NCBI GenBank assembly: GCA_009602725.1
Contig: WELB01000003.1
Span: 72,053 to 110,566 of the forward strand
Reading direction: 5' to 3'
Origin: Spirogloea muscicola
Lineage: Eukaryota > Streptophyta > Zygnematophyceae > Spirogloeales > Spirogloeaceae
DNA: 38,514 nucleotides
The notes beneath the pieces are model-generated. The model worked only from the letters and a program-made list of their open reading frames with translations, did not search any database and was not told the origin of the DNA. Below, piece by piece: positions 20,268 to 29,725 of this stretch (positions are counted from its first letter, which is position 1; each line of letters begins with the position of its first letter). The position numbers and the translations under genes are program-made.

Positions 20268-21376
20268 TCAGAAATCTTCATCTATGCGAAATTCCTGGAC
20301 ATCATATGCGCTGCGTGCATGTAGCAGGGCCTGCATGGCCTCCTTGCTCTGCTGGCTTTGCTGAGACAGCGCGAGCAGAATGGCTTCCTTGGTCGCCCGC
20401 ACTTCCCGCAGGATCTCCTTGCCAAGGCTATCAGATGCCTCCTCCCTCAACTGAGCTGCTGCAGCCTCACGCTTGCGCGTCTCCAGCAGCTCTTGGCAGA
20501 GGTCCGACAGGCCCTTGAGGCCGTAGAATTCGGCCTCGCACTTCAATCCCTGACAGTGGGCAGGTCACAAAGCGTCACTTGTCGTACTTTGTGAATCACG
20601 ATCGCAATGAGCCTTCGCCAAGATCGTGATTGTTAGACATTCCATCCTCCAAAGTCACAAAGCAGGCAGTGATTTCCACGAGGGCCTCCCGTGTTAGGAG
20701 CAGTGACAGGATGGAAATTACTTGCACTTCGACTCAGTACATGCTCAATGGCCCTCCTGTAACAGAATGTCGAATGGAGGCTTGCAAGTGATGGCGTGCG
20801 GCTTACCTCGAGCTCACCCTCCTTGGTTAGGAACACCCGGCCAGTCCGGAGGTAGTTCAGTATGTCGCCAAAGAGGCCGCCGTCGCGGTCCAGCCACAGG
20901 ACGCCGCCGGGCTCGTCCGAGGCGCCGCTCTGCCAGCGCAGCATTCGGGCAGCCAGCATGGACTGGTGGTCGCGGGTGACCAGCGTGTCCGCCGACGTCT
21001 CGAACAGCGTGCCGCCGACGTTCAGGCGGACCGTCTCCCGCCGCCGCTTGGTACGAGAAGGGCTTGTGGGTTTCGCCTTCACGGCCTGGCCGTCTCCGTC
21101 CGCCCGCTGGAAGAGCTGCCGCTGCAGCAGCAGCCGGCTCGGTGGCGGAGACCCACACGGCTGCGCGACGGGCAGCCGGAGGGCGGAGCGGCCCTCGGGC
21201 GTGCGAGGCGGTGGCGGCACGGCGGCAGCGCTCGGCTCGGGGCCGTCCGGGCTGCCCATGGAAGTGTCGGCGTCGGGCCCGGCGGCGGCGGCCTTGGGCC
21301 CCGCCGGCTTCTCCATGTCCCGCATCCGGCCTGCGCTCCAAGAGACGACAGGCGATGGATGACCCGGCCGCAGCAT
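20268..21376 (-). CDS. BTB/T1-domain (KCTD-like) protein
   Basis: Two exons (20807-21376 and 20268-20549) join in phase 0 at GAG|gtaagc and cag|GGA, giving 283 residues from the first ATG. Residues 1-110 are Pro/Ala-rich and probably disordered. The T1-type BTB fold covers about 115-215: ETVRLNVGGTLFETSADTL, then GGVLWLDRDGGLFGDILNYL and RTGRVFL, then CEAEFYGLKGL. Residues about 215-260 (ETRKREAAAAQLREEASDSL onward) look like a coiled coil. KCTD-type proteins often assemble into oligomers and act as cullin-3 adaptors; neither has been shown here. The translation start is uncertain: Met-18 and Met-21 are alternatives to Met-1. The intron carries a 10-bp inverted repeat (20594-20631). The partner and pathway are unknown. 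Confidence 0.87.
20594..20631. repeat. 10-bp inverted repeat in the BTB-gene intron
   Basis: AATCACGATC (20594-20603) pairs with GATCGTGATT (20622-20631) across an 18-base loop. It lies wholly inside the intron (20550-20806). No function can be read from it. Confidence 0.75.
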
Positions 21377-22214
21377 GAATCTTTCAAGTTAGCAGTTAGC
21401 AGTTATTGTGCAACTAGATGCGTTTGAGTCCCTGGTTATCTTGCAGTTGCACCACCATCCCACGGCGATGGCGTGGTCAACGAGACTTAGCAGGTGCCTG
21501 GAGGAGCAGCTCGGCTGCAGGCTGCGCGGCCCGCGCAGGCTATCCAGACGTCGCCGCCGCCGTCCCGCTACGGCGGAGGCGCCGCTCGCGCCGAGGCTGC
21601 CGCGCATGCGACGGCGAGCGAGGGGGCTTGCGGGGTTTGCTGCGCCTGCGGCGGACTGAGGCCTGCCGGCTCGGCCGTTCGCAGCAACAACGCAGGCTCA
21701 CCTCAGCCAGCCGCGCAGCCGCGGCAACGGCGGCGGCACTGGCGGTGGCGNGGCCGCGCCCGCTGCCATGGCGGCGGCGGCGGCGGCGGAATCGGCGTCG
21801 CGGGCCGCGGCGGCAATTGCGGCGCAGCGGGCGGAGAAGCGAGAGAGATTTGCAACGGTCGTGCGAAGCCTCGTTGCCGCCTCGTCATACGGCGCTGGCC
21901 GGCCTCTCGTTCCGTCGGCCTCTCGTAACGTCCAACGGCGGGCCCGCCCATCCGTCAGGGCCTTGGATGCTTCGGAGGGCCGCCCGGTAACGCAGCAGGC
22001 GCCGGGGCGCATGATCGCCCTGTGGGAAGACCTTGTCCCGATCCACGAATGGACTACATCTGCGTCCTCTTGGTATCCGGCAACCCAGATTTTGTCCAGC
22101 CTGCGACTGGCAAGAATCTGCACGACTCTGCCGGCATCATTCGGTGACGGCGAGGGGTCACTGAGCAGCCATGCTTGGTGGCTTGCTTTCTGCGTGGAAT
22201 ACGTTTGTTGACTC
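21377..22214. other. GC-rich region, possible 5' exon of an unrecognised gene
   Basis: The stretch is rich in CpG and contains one ambiguous base at 21751. A plus-strand frame from ATG 21768 (147 codons) begins with an Ala-rich segment and then AAQRAEKRERFATVV. It could be a first exon, perhaps linked to the exon-like segment at 22941-22987. No family is recognised and the evidence is weak. Confidence 0.25.
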
Positions 22215-22335
22215 CTCTGGACCGGAGTGCAAAGGAGCCGGAGTCCTTCGCACTCCGGCTCCTTCAGACCTTGTCCATTCCTCTGGGCTGGCCTTTCCCA
22301 GCCACCAGTCAATCTGGCCGCGCTTTCTTTGTGGA
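22215..22335 (+). mobile_element. Solo LINE family-A 3' tail
   Basis: It contains GCTCCTTCAGACCTTGTCCA, the stem GGCTGG/CCAGCC (22286-22291 and 22298-22303) and the terminal word CAGTCAATCTGGCCGCGC. No protein-coding part is attached. The same order of words occurs at 34600-34695. Confidence 0.8.
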
Positions 22336-22940
22336 CCGAGGTCCATAATCGTGGGACGACCTATCACAGCCTCGCCCCGTTCATTTGTTTCTTACAGATT
22401 CCAGCATGATTTGCAGCATTCCCGGCTCTAGCCATACATCTGCGGCGCGCACTAAGCCAGGCCACTGGCTTGCCTGGGCTCCCCAGATCATTCAGTTGGA
22501 TATGCATGTACTCACTCGTGTATACTCGAATCTCCTTTCAGTTACTATTGGTTTCTCCTCTTACCTTAGCCCCTCTTCGATAATTATTTGTTCTTCTTGC
22601 AAAAATGGTATGTTGGCCTCCCTTCTGCATAAAGGGCACCGCGCGCCTTCTCTCTCTCTTCAGATAGAATGTGAAGAACTGTCCAGGCCGGGGAGCTCCT
22701 GGTGGTGTACTGGTCAGAGAATACTTAATCCTTGCGGCAGGAAGTATCAAGTGTTTGTATTAGCTACGTTGGCGGTTCAGTAGTTTGCCCAACATACAAA
22801 AACTGGTCAGGCGTCTCCTAGGATCATGAGGTAGTATGGAGATCTCTGGGCAGCTCAGTAAGGCAGTGTCCTTGATAAATATGTTAGCACTTATGTACAT
22901 CGGCTTCAAAAGTGCTGACAACAATATGCTATGCATTGCA
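22336..22940. other. No recognised gene; degenerate family-C tail
   Basis: At about 22612-22665 GGCCTCCCTTCTGCATAAAG and CACCGCGCGCCTTCTC mark a degenerate family-C tail in plus orientation. The remainder shows no coding region that I recognise. Confidence 0.45.
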
Positions 22941-22987
22941 GAAGCAAGAGAACGTCGAGAGGCCAACAGCAGTCTTATGAAACCAAT
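22941..22987 (+). other. Exon-like segment of an unrecognised gene
   Basis: An acceptor-like ATTGCAG precedes a short charged frame, EARERREANSSLMKPM, followed by a GT. It reads like a real exon but belongs to no family I recognise, and the partner exons are unclear. Confidence 0.2.
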
Positions 22988-23206
22988 GGGTTCAGGCTGT
23001 GAGATATGTGTTATCATTGAGAGCCTCCGTGTCATATGGCATCTTGCATGACAGCGCTAGACACTGTCATGATTAGGCGGGCATACGCGCATGCTTGCGA
23101 CAAGTGCTTCTGCTTTTGCTCCTCGCAAATGCGGTGAACTTTTGGACGTGACGACACTGGCAGGCCTGGCCTTCAAATCACGTGCAGGCAAGAATCAGAG
23201 ATCGTC

Positions 23207-23301
23207 AAACTCACACCTATTCAAAAACTCAAAAAAACTCAAAACTCAGAAACTCACACCTATTCCAAAAAACTCACACCTATTCAAACTCACACCTATT
23301 G
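23207..23301. repeat. Minisatellite of ACTCACACCTATTC-like units
   Basis: CTCACACCTATT occurs four times, separated by A-rich CTCAAAA variants. The array is open in one plus-strand frame, so it could be translated if the flanking frame (HTELDELKLLKQWEVA at about 23310-23360) is a real exon. That is not established. Confidence 0.8.
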
Positions 23302-24589
23302 GATGCGTAAATCACACCGAGCTTGACGAGCTGAAGCTCCTAAAACAGTGGGAAGTTGCTATTCAACAGCACACGATTGAAGAAGATAAGGAAATGGAGA
23401 TAGATGCTTCCATGCAGTCATGTGCACCTTCTTGCAGTCTTTATTCAAAGTTGCTCCCATGATGTCGTACTTTCGTAGTTGGCTCAGTAACTGAATTTCT
23501 TACAGGCGTTGTACTTGTGCTCATTTGGCACACGCGACATGAAGTGCCTGAGCCAAATTAGATGAATGTAGCTCGTCAAACATCTTTCACTACTCTCAGA
23601 AGCAGCGCATCAGCATGGCCGCCCGCACTGAGTCATTCGTTTTGCCAGACCAGAAATCTCCGGTTTTGACACCAGATCACAGTCAACTGCCAGCTCACAG
23701 ATTTGCACAGCGATCAGGGTTCAAAAGTTGTTGACTCGCCATGTGCAGATCAAGATGTTCAATAAAACAACAGGAGTGTGCTTGCAACAAGTAGTGGAGA
23801 CTGCTCGGTCTCGCTCACGACGACCCTTCTGAGGTTTGCAGAGGCTAGCCCTGAGGTGTGCACTGTCTATTTTGCTCGTATTCCATCATGCATCAAAACC
23901 TAGCATGGCCTGCCTTTAGCAGATATTTCCTTGAGCCTTGCGGGCAGTAATTTGCTTTCATTTGCTCGCATTGTTTCTCTGCTACTTGTACATACAGGAC
24001 ACAGGGGTTGCTGAAAGCTGCTGAATGCAAGCTGAGGTTGCAGAGACATGTTTGAAGCAGCTAAATAAAGCGACCGTGATGTGCAGAGAGACTGCGAGGG
24101 ATTCATGAGGAGAAAGAAAGCCACATCAAGCCAGTACATTTTCCAGGCAAAGCTAGTGCAAAGGATGGGGCCTCACAAAGCAACGAAGAAAGTGCCCGCT
24201 TAGGGCGGCCAAAGGTATCTGTGCGAAAGCACGCTAAATAGGGACTTGGGTACCCACGAGCGAACGCGTGCAGAGCGCGAGCGCCTGTAGGCAGTCGGTG
24301 AACTATGCAGGAACCACGCCCAGGGCATCCAAGCCTGGTGACACGGCACGCGCCTGTGCTGCTTCCTGCATCTTCGCATGTCCTGACCAGGCGCTGAGGC
24401 TGGTGTCCACGTGCAGTGATGCTGTCTGCACTGGCCTGCGAGGGGGTGGCTCGCCGTGGTGGCTTGCCGTCTGGGCCCCACGAGAGTCACATCGTGGGTG
24501 GGCTTTGAGGGCTGTGATTGGCCAGCCCAACTAGTCTGAGACAGAGTTCGAAAGGGCCAAGAAAAGACCTAAGAGGGGAAAACAGCTCT
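23302..24589. other. No recognised gene
   Basis: A short acidic and charged plus-strand frame at 23310-23410 looks protein-like, but it has no identified family. The rest (23460-24589) shows stop-rich sequence in all frames and no LINE signature. Confidence 0.4.
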
Positions 24590-24725
24590 TCCGAATCTAA
24601 GGCAATGGCTGAGAGAGGCCAGCCCAAAAGAGAAACCGCGGCCAGATTGACTGGTGGCTGTGAGAGGCCTGCCCAAAAGTATGGACAAGGTCTGAAGGAG
24701 CCAGAGGGAAGATGCAAAAAGCACT
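24590..24725 (-). mobile_element. Two adjacent LINE 3' tails, minus orientation
   Basis: The first copy has GGCTGAGAGAGGCCAGCCC (24607-24625). The second begins CGGCCAGATTGACTGGTGGC and continues to GGACAAGGTCTGAAGGAGCC. They lie head to tail with no coding sequence, as expected for successive insertions. Confidence 0.75.
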
Positions 24726-24834
24726 GCGACTCAAGTGGCCACCAAGTGGCCCCCATGGAGCAGCCGCAGGTCACAGGGGAAAACCTAGTGTTCTGGGGAG
24801 GCCCCTGATCCTACACACGTTTCTGGCCCCTTCG

Positions 24835-24915
24835 AACCTTGTCAATTCGAACCTTGTCTTTCGGGCTGGCATCTCACAGCCCTTGGCCTTTACTGGGAGA
24901 GCCACGTCTCCCTCA
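24835..24915 (+). mobile_element. Solo LINE 3' tail
   Basis: It contains the hairpin GGGCTGGCATCTCACAGCCC (24863-24882), then TACTGGGAGAGCCACGTCTC. This ending matches the tail at 5869-5910 (ATTGGGAGAGCCACTTCTC). The polarity is opposite to the neighbouring pair. Confidence 0.75.
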
Positions 24916-25345
24916 TCTCGAGACCCGAAGTGGCCAGTGGGGGGGGAGCGGCGGGGGGAGCCTAGGCCGGGCCCACCCCGAGCCGTGTCTCGAAGCGGGC
25001 GGCTAAAGAAGGGCCACGGGGGCCCACCTGCTGTCGGCCACTTGGGCGCCTTTCAACTAAACGGACAAGCGGCTGCCGGCGCATCGGCGGCGGCGGGGCC
25101 TCCCCTCCCGTCAAGAGATGAAGGCATCATCTCCCCGTCTGCCACGACGTCCCGGGTCGGTTGGGGATGGGGGGGCTTCCCCAATGGTGGCCTCCCTCTC
25201 GAACGTGGGGCCAAAGCGGGGCCGCCCGGGCCGGCCCGCTGAATGCGGCGCACCGCGGAAGGCGGCTTGGCGCGCACGTGCGCCGGCCTCCTAGATCCCC
25301 GCTGCGCGCCGAGCGGCCGCACGGGCGGGCCCGGCTTGGCGCGCG
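24916..25345. other. Very GC-rich stretch before the assembly gap
   Basis: No gene was recognised. The word CCGCTGCGCGCCGAGCGGCC (about 25299-25318) recurs at about 31030-31049 in another GC-rich stretch, so this may be part of a dispersed repeat. Confidence 0.5.
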
Positions 25346-25836
25346 NNNNNNNNNNNNNNNNNNNNNNNNNNNNNNNNNNNNNNNNNNNNNNNNNNNNNNN
25401 NNNNNNNNNNNNNNNNNNNNNNNNNNNNNNNNNNNNNNNNNNNNNNNNNNNNNNNNNNNNNNNNNNNNNNNNNNNNNNNNNNNNNNNNNNNNNNNNNNNN
25501 NNNNNNNNNNNNNNNNNNNNNNNNNNNNNNNNNNNNNNNNNNNNNNNNNNNNNNNNNNNNNNNNNNNNNNNNNNNNNNNNNNNNNNNNNNNNNNNNNNNN
25601 NNNNNNNNNNNNNNNNNNNNNNNNNNNNNNNNNNNNNNNNNNNNNNNNNNNNNNNNNNNNNNNNNNNNNNNNNNNNNNNNNNNNNNNNNNNNNNNNNNNN
25701 NNNNNNNNNNNNNNNNNNNNNNNNNNNNNNNNNNNNNNNNNNNNNNNNNNNNNNNNNNNNNNNNNNNNNNNNNNNNNNNNNNNNNNNNNNNNNNNNNNNN
25801 NNNNNNNNNNNNNNNNNNNNNNNNNNNNNNNNNNNN
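25346..25836. other. Assembly gap (491 N)
   Basis: It is an unbroken run of N. Reading frames that cross it are meaningless. Its true length and content are unknown. Confidence 0.99.
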
Positions 25837-25846
25837 GACCAGGCAG

Positions 25847-25927
<81 letters not shown>
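25847..25927. repeat. 81-base poly(A) run beside the gap
   Basis: Uninterrupted A from 25847 to 25927, ten bases after the gap. It may be a poly(A) tail of a retroposed sequence now hidden in the gap, or a sequencing or joining artefact. Such a pure run is hard to assemble and may explain the gap. Confidence 0.95.
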
Positions 25928-25929
<2 letters not shown>

Positions 25930-26060
25930 ACCGCCCCCCCCTGGCCCAGCTGCGATCCCCACTAAAACGAGCCAATCCGCCCAGCCTCGCCCCACCCCAC
26001 CAAGTACACAGACCGTCCTGCACGCTGCTCCTCGCACTTGTACTCCTGTTGAGCCATTCA

Positions 26061-26116
26061 CCGCCACCGCCGCCGCCACCGCCGCCGCCGCCGCCGCCGG
26101 CGCCGCCGCCGCCGTC
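26061..26116. repeat. CCG microsatellite upstream of expansin 1
   Basis: About 18 CCG/CCA units lie roughly 270 bp before the expansin start codon, probably in the promoter or 5' leader. Confidence 0.85.
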
Positions 26117-26385
26117 GCAGCTCGGCTTCCCTTCCGGCCCCTCCACCCCCTTCCCGCCAGGTCTGCTGCCCGCGCTAGCTGTTGCTCCCCTGCCCACCTG
26201 CCCATTCGGCACTCACTGGGAGCTTGCCTAGGCAGCGGCACTCGCAGACGTTCCGGGAACTGATCCTGAATAGTGGGCAGTCGACTGAGGGCTTGAGCTC
26301 CAAGCGTGGCCCACTGCTGATGCGGCTGTCTCGCCTGGCGACTCTGCAGACCTCAGATCGGGCGCTCGCCGCCACGACAGCTGCG

Positions 26386-27219
26386 ATGGCCCGCTCCGCC
26401 CCGGCGCTCTGCCTGGCCGCCGCGCTCGCCGCGGCTCTGCTGCTCCGGCCAGCCGACGCCGCCAAGCCGCTGGACAGCTCCTGGAAGACCGTCACCGCCT
26501 CGTTCTACGGCGGCGCTGACGCGTCAGGCAACATGGGCGGCGCCTGCGGCTACGGCAACGATGTGTCGTCCACGTACGGGCTGTACACGGCGGCGGCCTC
26601 CACGGCGCTCTACTCGGAGGGCCTCGCGTGCGGGCAGTGCTTCCAAGTGCAGTGCGCCAACTCCAACGCCTGCATCGTCGGCAAGACGGTCACCGTCACC
26701 GTGACCAACTTCTGCCCCAACAACTGGGCGCTGCCCAGCAACGCCGGCGGCTGGTGCAACTTCCCGCGCCAGCACCTCGACATGTCGCAGCCGGCCTTCA
26801 CCCAGATCGCGCAGTACAGCGCCGGCATCGTGCCCGTCCAGGTTCGCCGTGTGCCCTGCCTGCGCAGTGGCAGCATCACCTTCGGCCTCGGCGGCAACAC
26901 TTTCTGGCTCCAGGTCAACATACGCAATGTTGGCGGCTCTGGCGACATCAGCAGCGTCCAAGTGAAGGGCAGCGGTGCATGGCTCACTATGGATCACGAG
27001 TGGGGTCAGAACTGGTCGGTGGACGCCAAGCTGGGTGGCCAGAGCCTCTCCTTCAGGCTCACTACGATGACCACCGGCGAGACGCTGGAGGTTGCCAACG
27101 CAGCCCCCTCAAGCTGGCAGGTGGGCAAGACTTACCAGGCCGGCCAGTTTGGCAGCACCGGTTCCTCCTCCTCAAGCAAACAGAAGAAGGTGTCCAAGAA
27201 GAACCGGCGACTCTTCTAA
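26386..27219 (+). CDS. Alpha-expansin, intronless (expansin 1)
   Basis: A single exon encodes 277 residues. Expansins are secreted wall proteins that loosen cellulose-based walls without hydrolysis. The start is the ATG directly before a signal peptide (1-25, ending PADA); the open frame upstream of it is unlike a signal sequence. Domain 1 (about 36-150) is a six-stranded barrel of the GH45-like type with SFYGG, GGACGYGN (51-58), the alpha-type insertion NNWALPSNAGGWCN (112-125) and eight Cys (54, 82, 85, 90, 96, 110, 124, 158). The usual HFD motif reads HLD (130-132), keeping the Asp. Domain 2 (about 160-256) is the binding domain, with WLQVNIRNVGGSGD, WGQNW and GQSLSFRLT. A Ser- and Lys/Arg-rich tail (about 259-277) is unusual. 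The gene is convergent with an intron-bearing expansin. Confidence 0.97.
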   Translation: MARSAPALCLAAALAAALLLRPADAAKPLDSSWKTVTASFYGGADASGNMGGACGYGNDVSSTYGLYTAAASTALYSEGLACGQCFQVQCANSNACIVGKTVTVTVTNFCPNNWALPSNAGGWCNFPRQHLDMSQPAFTQIAQYSAGIVPVQVRRVPCLRSGSITFGLGGNTFWLQVNIRNVGGSGDISSVQVKGSGAWLTMDHEWGQNWSVDAKLGGQSLSFRLTTMTTGETLEVANAAPSSWQVGKTYQAGQFGSTGSSSSSKQKKVSKKNRRLF

Positions 27220-28140
27220 AACTTTAGATCAGGTGTACACTAGCGGTCATGTGCCTCGCATGACCAGGGTGTGTGGTAGTGGCAAGGCGTGAGTTGAGTG
27301 TGTCGAGTGTGTAACAAGCAGAGATGGCGTACCTGGTTGAGAGGAAGGTTGCCCTCCGCAGCAACTTTTGGCCGGCTACGGGCAATACTCGACAGCTGCC
27401 AGCAATGTAAATTGCTGCCGTAGATGCTGCTCTGGGCAAGCTTCCAGCTGGGTGCTGCAGAAAGAATTTCTTTCTGAGTGCAGCACTGACGTCTTAGTGC
27501 GGAAATAGATAGTATACTTTTTTGCCGCCCAGAGTGGATCGCTAAAGTGGCCATTTTCTGAGGTAGGTTGATATAGTAAAACTCCCCACTCAGTAGACCA
27601 TCTACCTGTCCTAACTTGTAATGCAACTAAATAGATTGAAATAATCTTCCCACATCAACGTTTTTTTCTCTTTCAATATCTGATAGTCTCTGGCAAAGAA
27701 CTTACCAATTTTACTCAGCATTCAATCGACATTAAGTTTGATTGGCAGATTATTTCATATCTAAAAAATCACGTTCAATTCACTCAATAATGTATTGTTG
27801 CCACTAACTGAGAGTTTCGTTGAATAATCTGGCAGCATGATTGACCGCATCAGTATTGTGACTATCTTGGCAAGACAGGCTTCCTAAGGAACTCATTGGT
27901 ACATAAACGTCAGAGCCCCTCCATTTGAAGTCTGTGCCATTAATGATTTTGCACAACGCTCTTCTGACGAGATGTGCCTGCTAATTGAAGTACATCTAAG
28001 AGATGGCTTATCTAAACCCTGGCGGGAGGCAAATTGTTCACTAGTGTACAACTGAGTGCAAGCTTACTAAGGCCTGTCCTGAGAAACAATGCCACACGAG
28101 TGACCATCACCAGTAATATCGACCATGTAACCCAAAATTG
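27220..28140. other. Intergenic region between convergent expansins
   Basis: It is A+T-rich compared with its surroundings and contains no coding region that I recognise. It should hold the 3' ends of both expansin transcripts. Confidence 0.6.
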
Positions 28141-29725
28141 TCATGGATTGGTTGAGGCGATGGCGAAATGACCAAGCTTGGACCCCCGCGGTTTTGTCTT
28201 GACTTCAGGGTACTGTCCTGCAGTATAGACGCTGCCTACGGTCCAGCCAGCTGGCACGGCATCATCTACCTGAAGTACCTTCCCCGTAAGAAGGCTAGTG
28301 ACACGGAAGGACAGCGCCTGTCCTTGGAACATCCCATCCGCTTGCCACGTCACCCCAAAGCTCTGCAGGATTGCGCCAATCGCTGTCAGTTTAACACGAG
28401 GGCCTCTCCTCAAACCACTTCTTATTTGTGACTATGCCTTCATGTCCTTACAGTGCAGTGCTTTCTAAGAATAAGAGGTTTTGTCCTTCCAGTGCAATGC
28501 TCTCTAAGATAAGAGGCTATCTTAGCTTCACAGATGGCTGACAGAGGCATACGCTTTCTTGCAGCCAAGTCTGTAATTGTTAGTCACATGGTTTGCTTAG
28601 CACAAACACAATTCTGCCACCAACCTGCGTCATTGTCACCCAATCGGTGTTGGTGCCCTTCACAGAGATTGCTGCAATGTCGCCATCTCCAGCAATGTTG
28701 CGAACATTCAGCTGTAACCAATTTGGATTTCCACCGACCTGCCACTGTATATTCCCACCCCTTGTGCATGGTACCCTCATAACCTGCAGACACAACATTG
28801 CTACTTAGTTGCTGTCATTCGGATTTCTTTAAGAACACATGATGTATGTTTGTTATGCCAGGTCTCCCCACCTCGATTGGACACTGTGCACAAAAGCCCA
28901 ATCAATGCACATGATACTGACGACCAGGAAGTAGATGGTTGCAGCGCACCTCAACGGGCACAACACCTGCGCTGTATTCAGCAATTTGCGTGAATGCCGG
29001 CTGCGACATGTCAAAGTGCATGTTGTCGCCGTCACACCAGCCAGGCGTGCTCATGTCCGTCCTTGGCGGGCAGTAGTTGGTTACAGTGATCTGGATGTAC
29101 GCGTCCTTGATGCACCCCACTGCATTTACGCACCTCACCTGCACAGGCGGCTCAGACGACCATCGGCTTCTGCGCAGCTTCCAGAGCTTTCAAGGACTGC
29201 TCACTTACAGCTTTCCAGTCAGAATTATCTCCAGTAATGCAGTCGTGCAGTTCTAAATTTGTAGACTATGGCTGTGGCTGTACCTGACATTGTATATGCA
29301 AGTGCGCTCTGTGCGTGGATTTGCATGACTCTTCTCTCTACCCAAAGTTGCAATGTGGTAGAGGCAAGCGGGGCATCTATGACAAGGTGATTGGACAGTA
29401 GACCCCGTGTCTTGCTATTGCGAGTTGAGGTCTTTGGAGTTCTCACCTGGTAGCATGCTCCACATGATTGTCCGTCCTTGAATAGCATGGAGGAGGCCGC
29501 CACCGTGCTCGTGCCAAAGCCGGCCGTGAACATGTCGCCGTACCCGCAAGCTCCGCCCGTGTTCTCAGCATTGGGGCCGCCGTAAAAGGTCGCCGTCATG
29601 TTGAAAGGCTGCCAGAAGTGTCTGCCGGCAGCCGCCACCGGGGTGCACAGCTGAGTGGCCGCCGCGAGTGTGAGAGCTGCTGCCCACAGGCAGGGTGCCC
29701 GCTTTGCCCGCAACGCCATAGTCAT
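28141..29725 (-). CDS. Alpha-expansin with three introns (expansin 2)
   Basis: Four exons, 29447-29725, 28950-29138, 28625-28783 and 28141-28362, join in phase 0 and encode 282 residues (280 from the second Met). Cuts fall after Gln93, Glu156 and Gln209. A signal peptide covers about 1-33. Domain 1 has TFYGG, GGACGYGD (58-65) and an intact HFDMSQPAF (from 134). The alpha-type insertion is shorter than in expansin 1 (PPRTDMSTPGWCD). Domain 2 shows NWLQLNVRNIAGDGD, then SFGVTWQ in place of the usual WGQNWQ, and GQALSFRVTSLLTGKVLQVD. The role is the same, cell-wall loosening outside the cell. The two proteins are clearly diverged, so this is not a recent tandem duplication. All splice junctions fit both consensus and homology. 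Confidence 0.95.

Noticed and set aside
19782-20324. 180-codon plus-strand frame overlapping the end of the BTB gene
   Set aside because: No recognised domain. It overlaps the conserved BTB exon on the other strand and lies in a shared 3' region.
23207-23301. CRISPR-like array
   Set aside because: Units are short and irregularly spaced with A-rich slippage variants, in a eukaryotic intron-rich context. It is a minisatellite.
25053-26241. Very long reading frames (240-361 codons) across 25053-26241 on both strands
   Set aside because: They run through the N gap and the poly(A) run, giving only undefined residues and poly-Lys or poly-Phe. They are not genes.
26182-26385. N-terminal extension of expansin 1 (start at 26182)
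   Set aside because: The 68 extra residues lack any signal-peptide character, and the internal ATG at 26386 is followed directly by a typical signal peptide.
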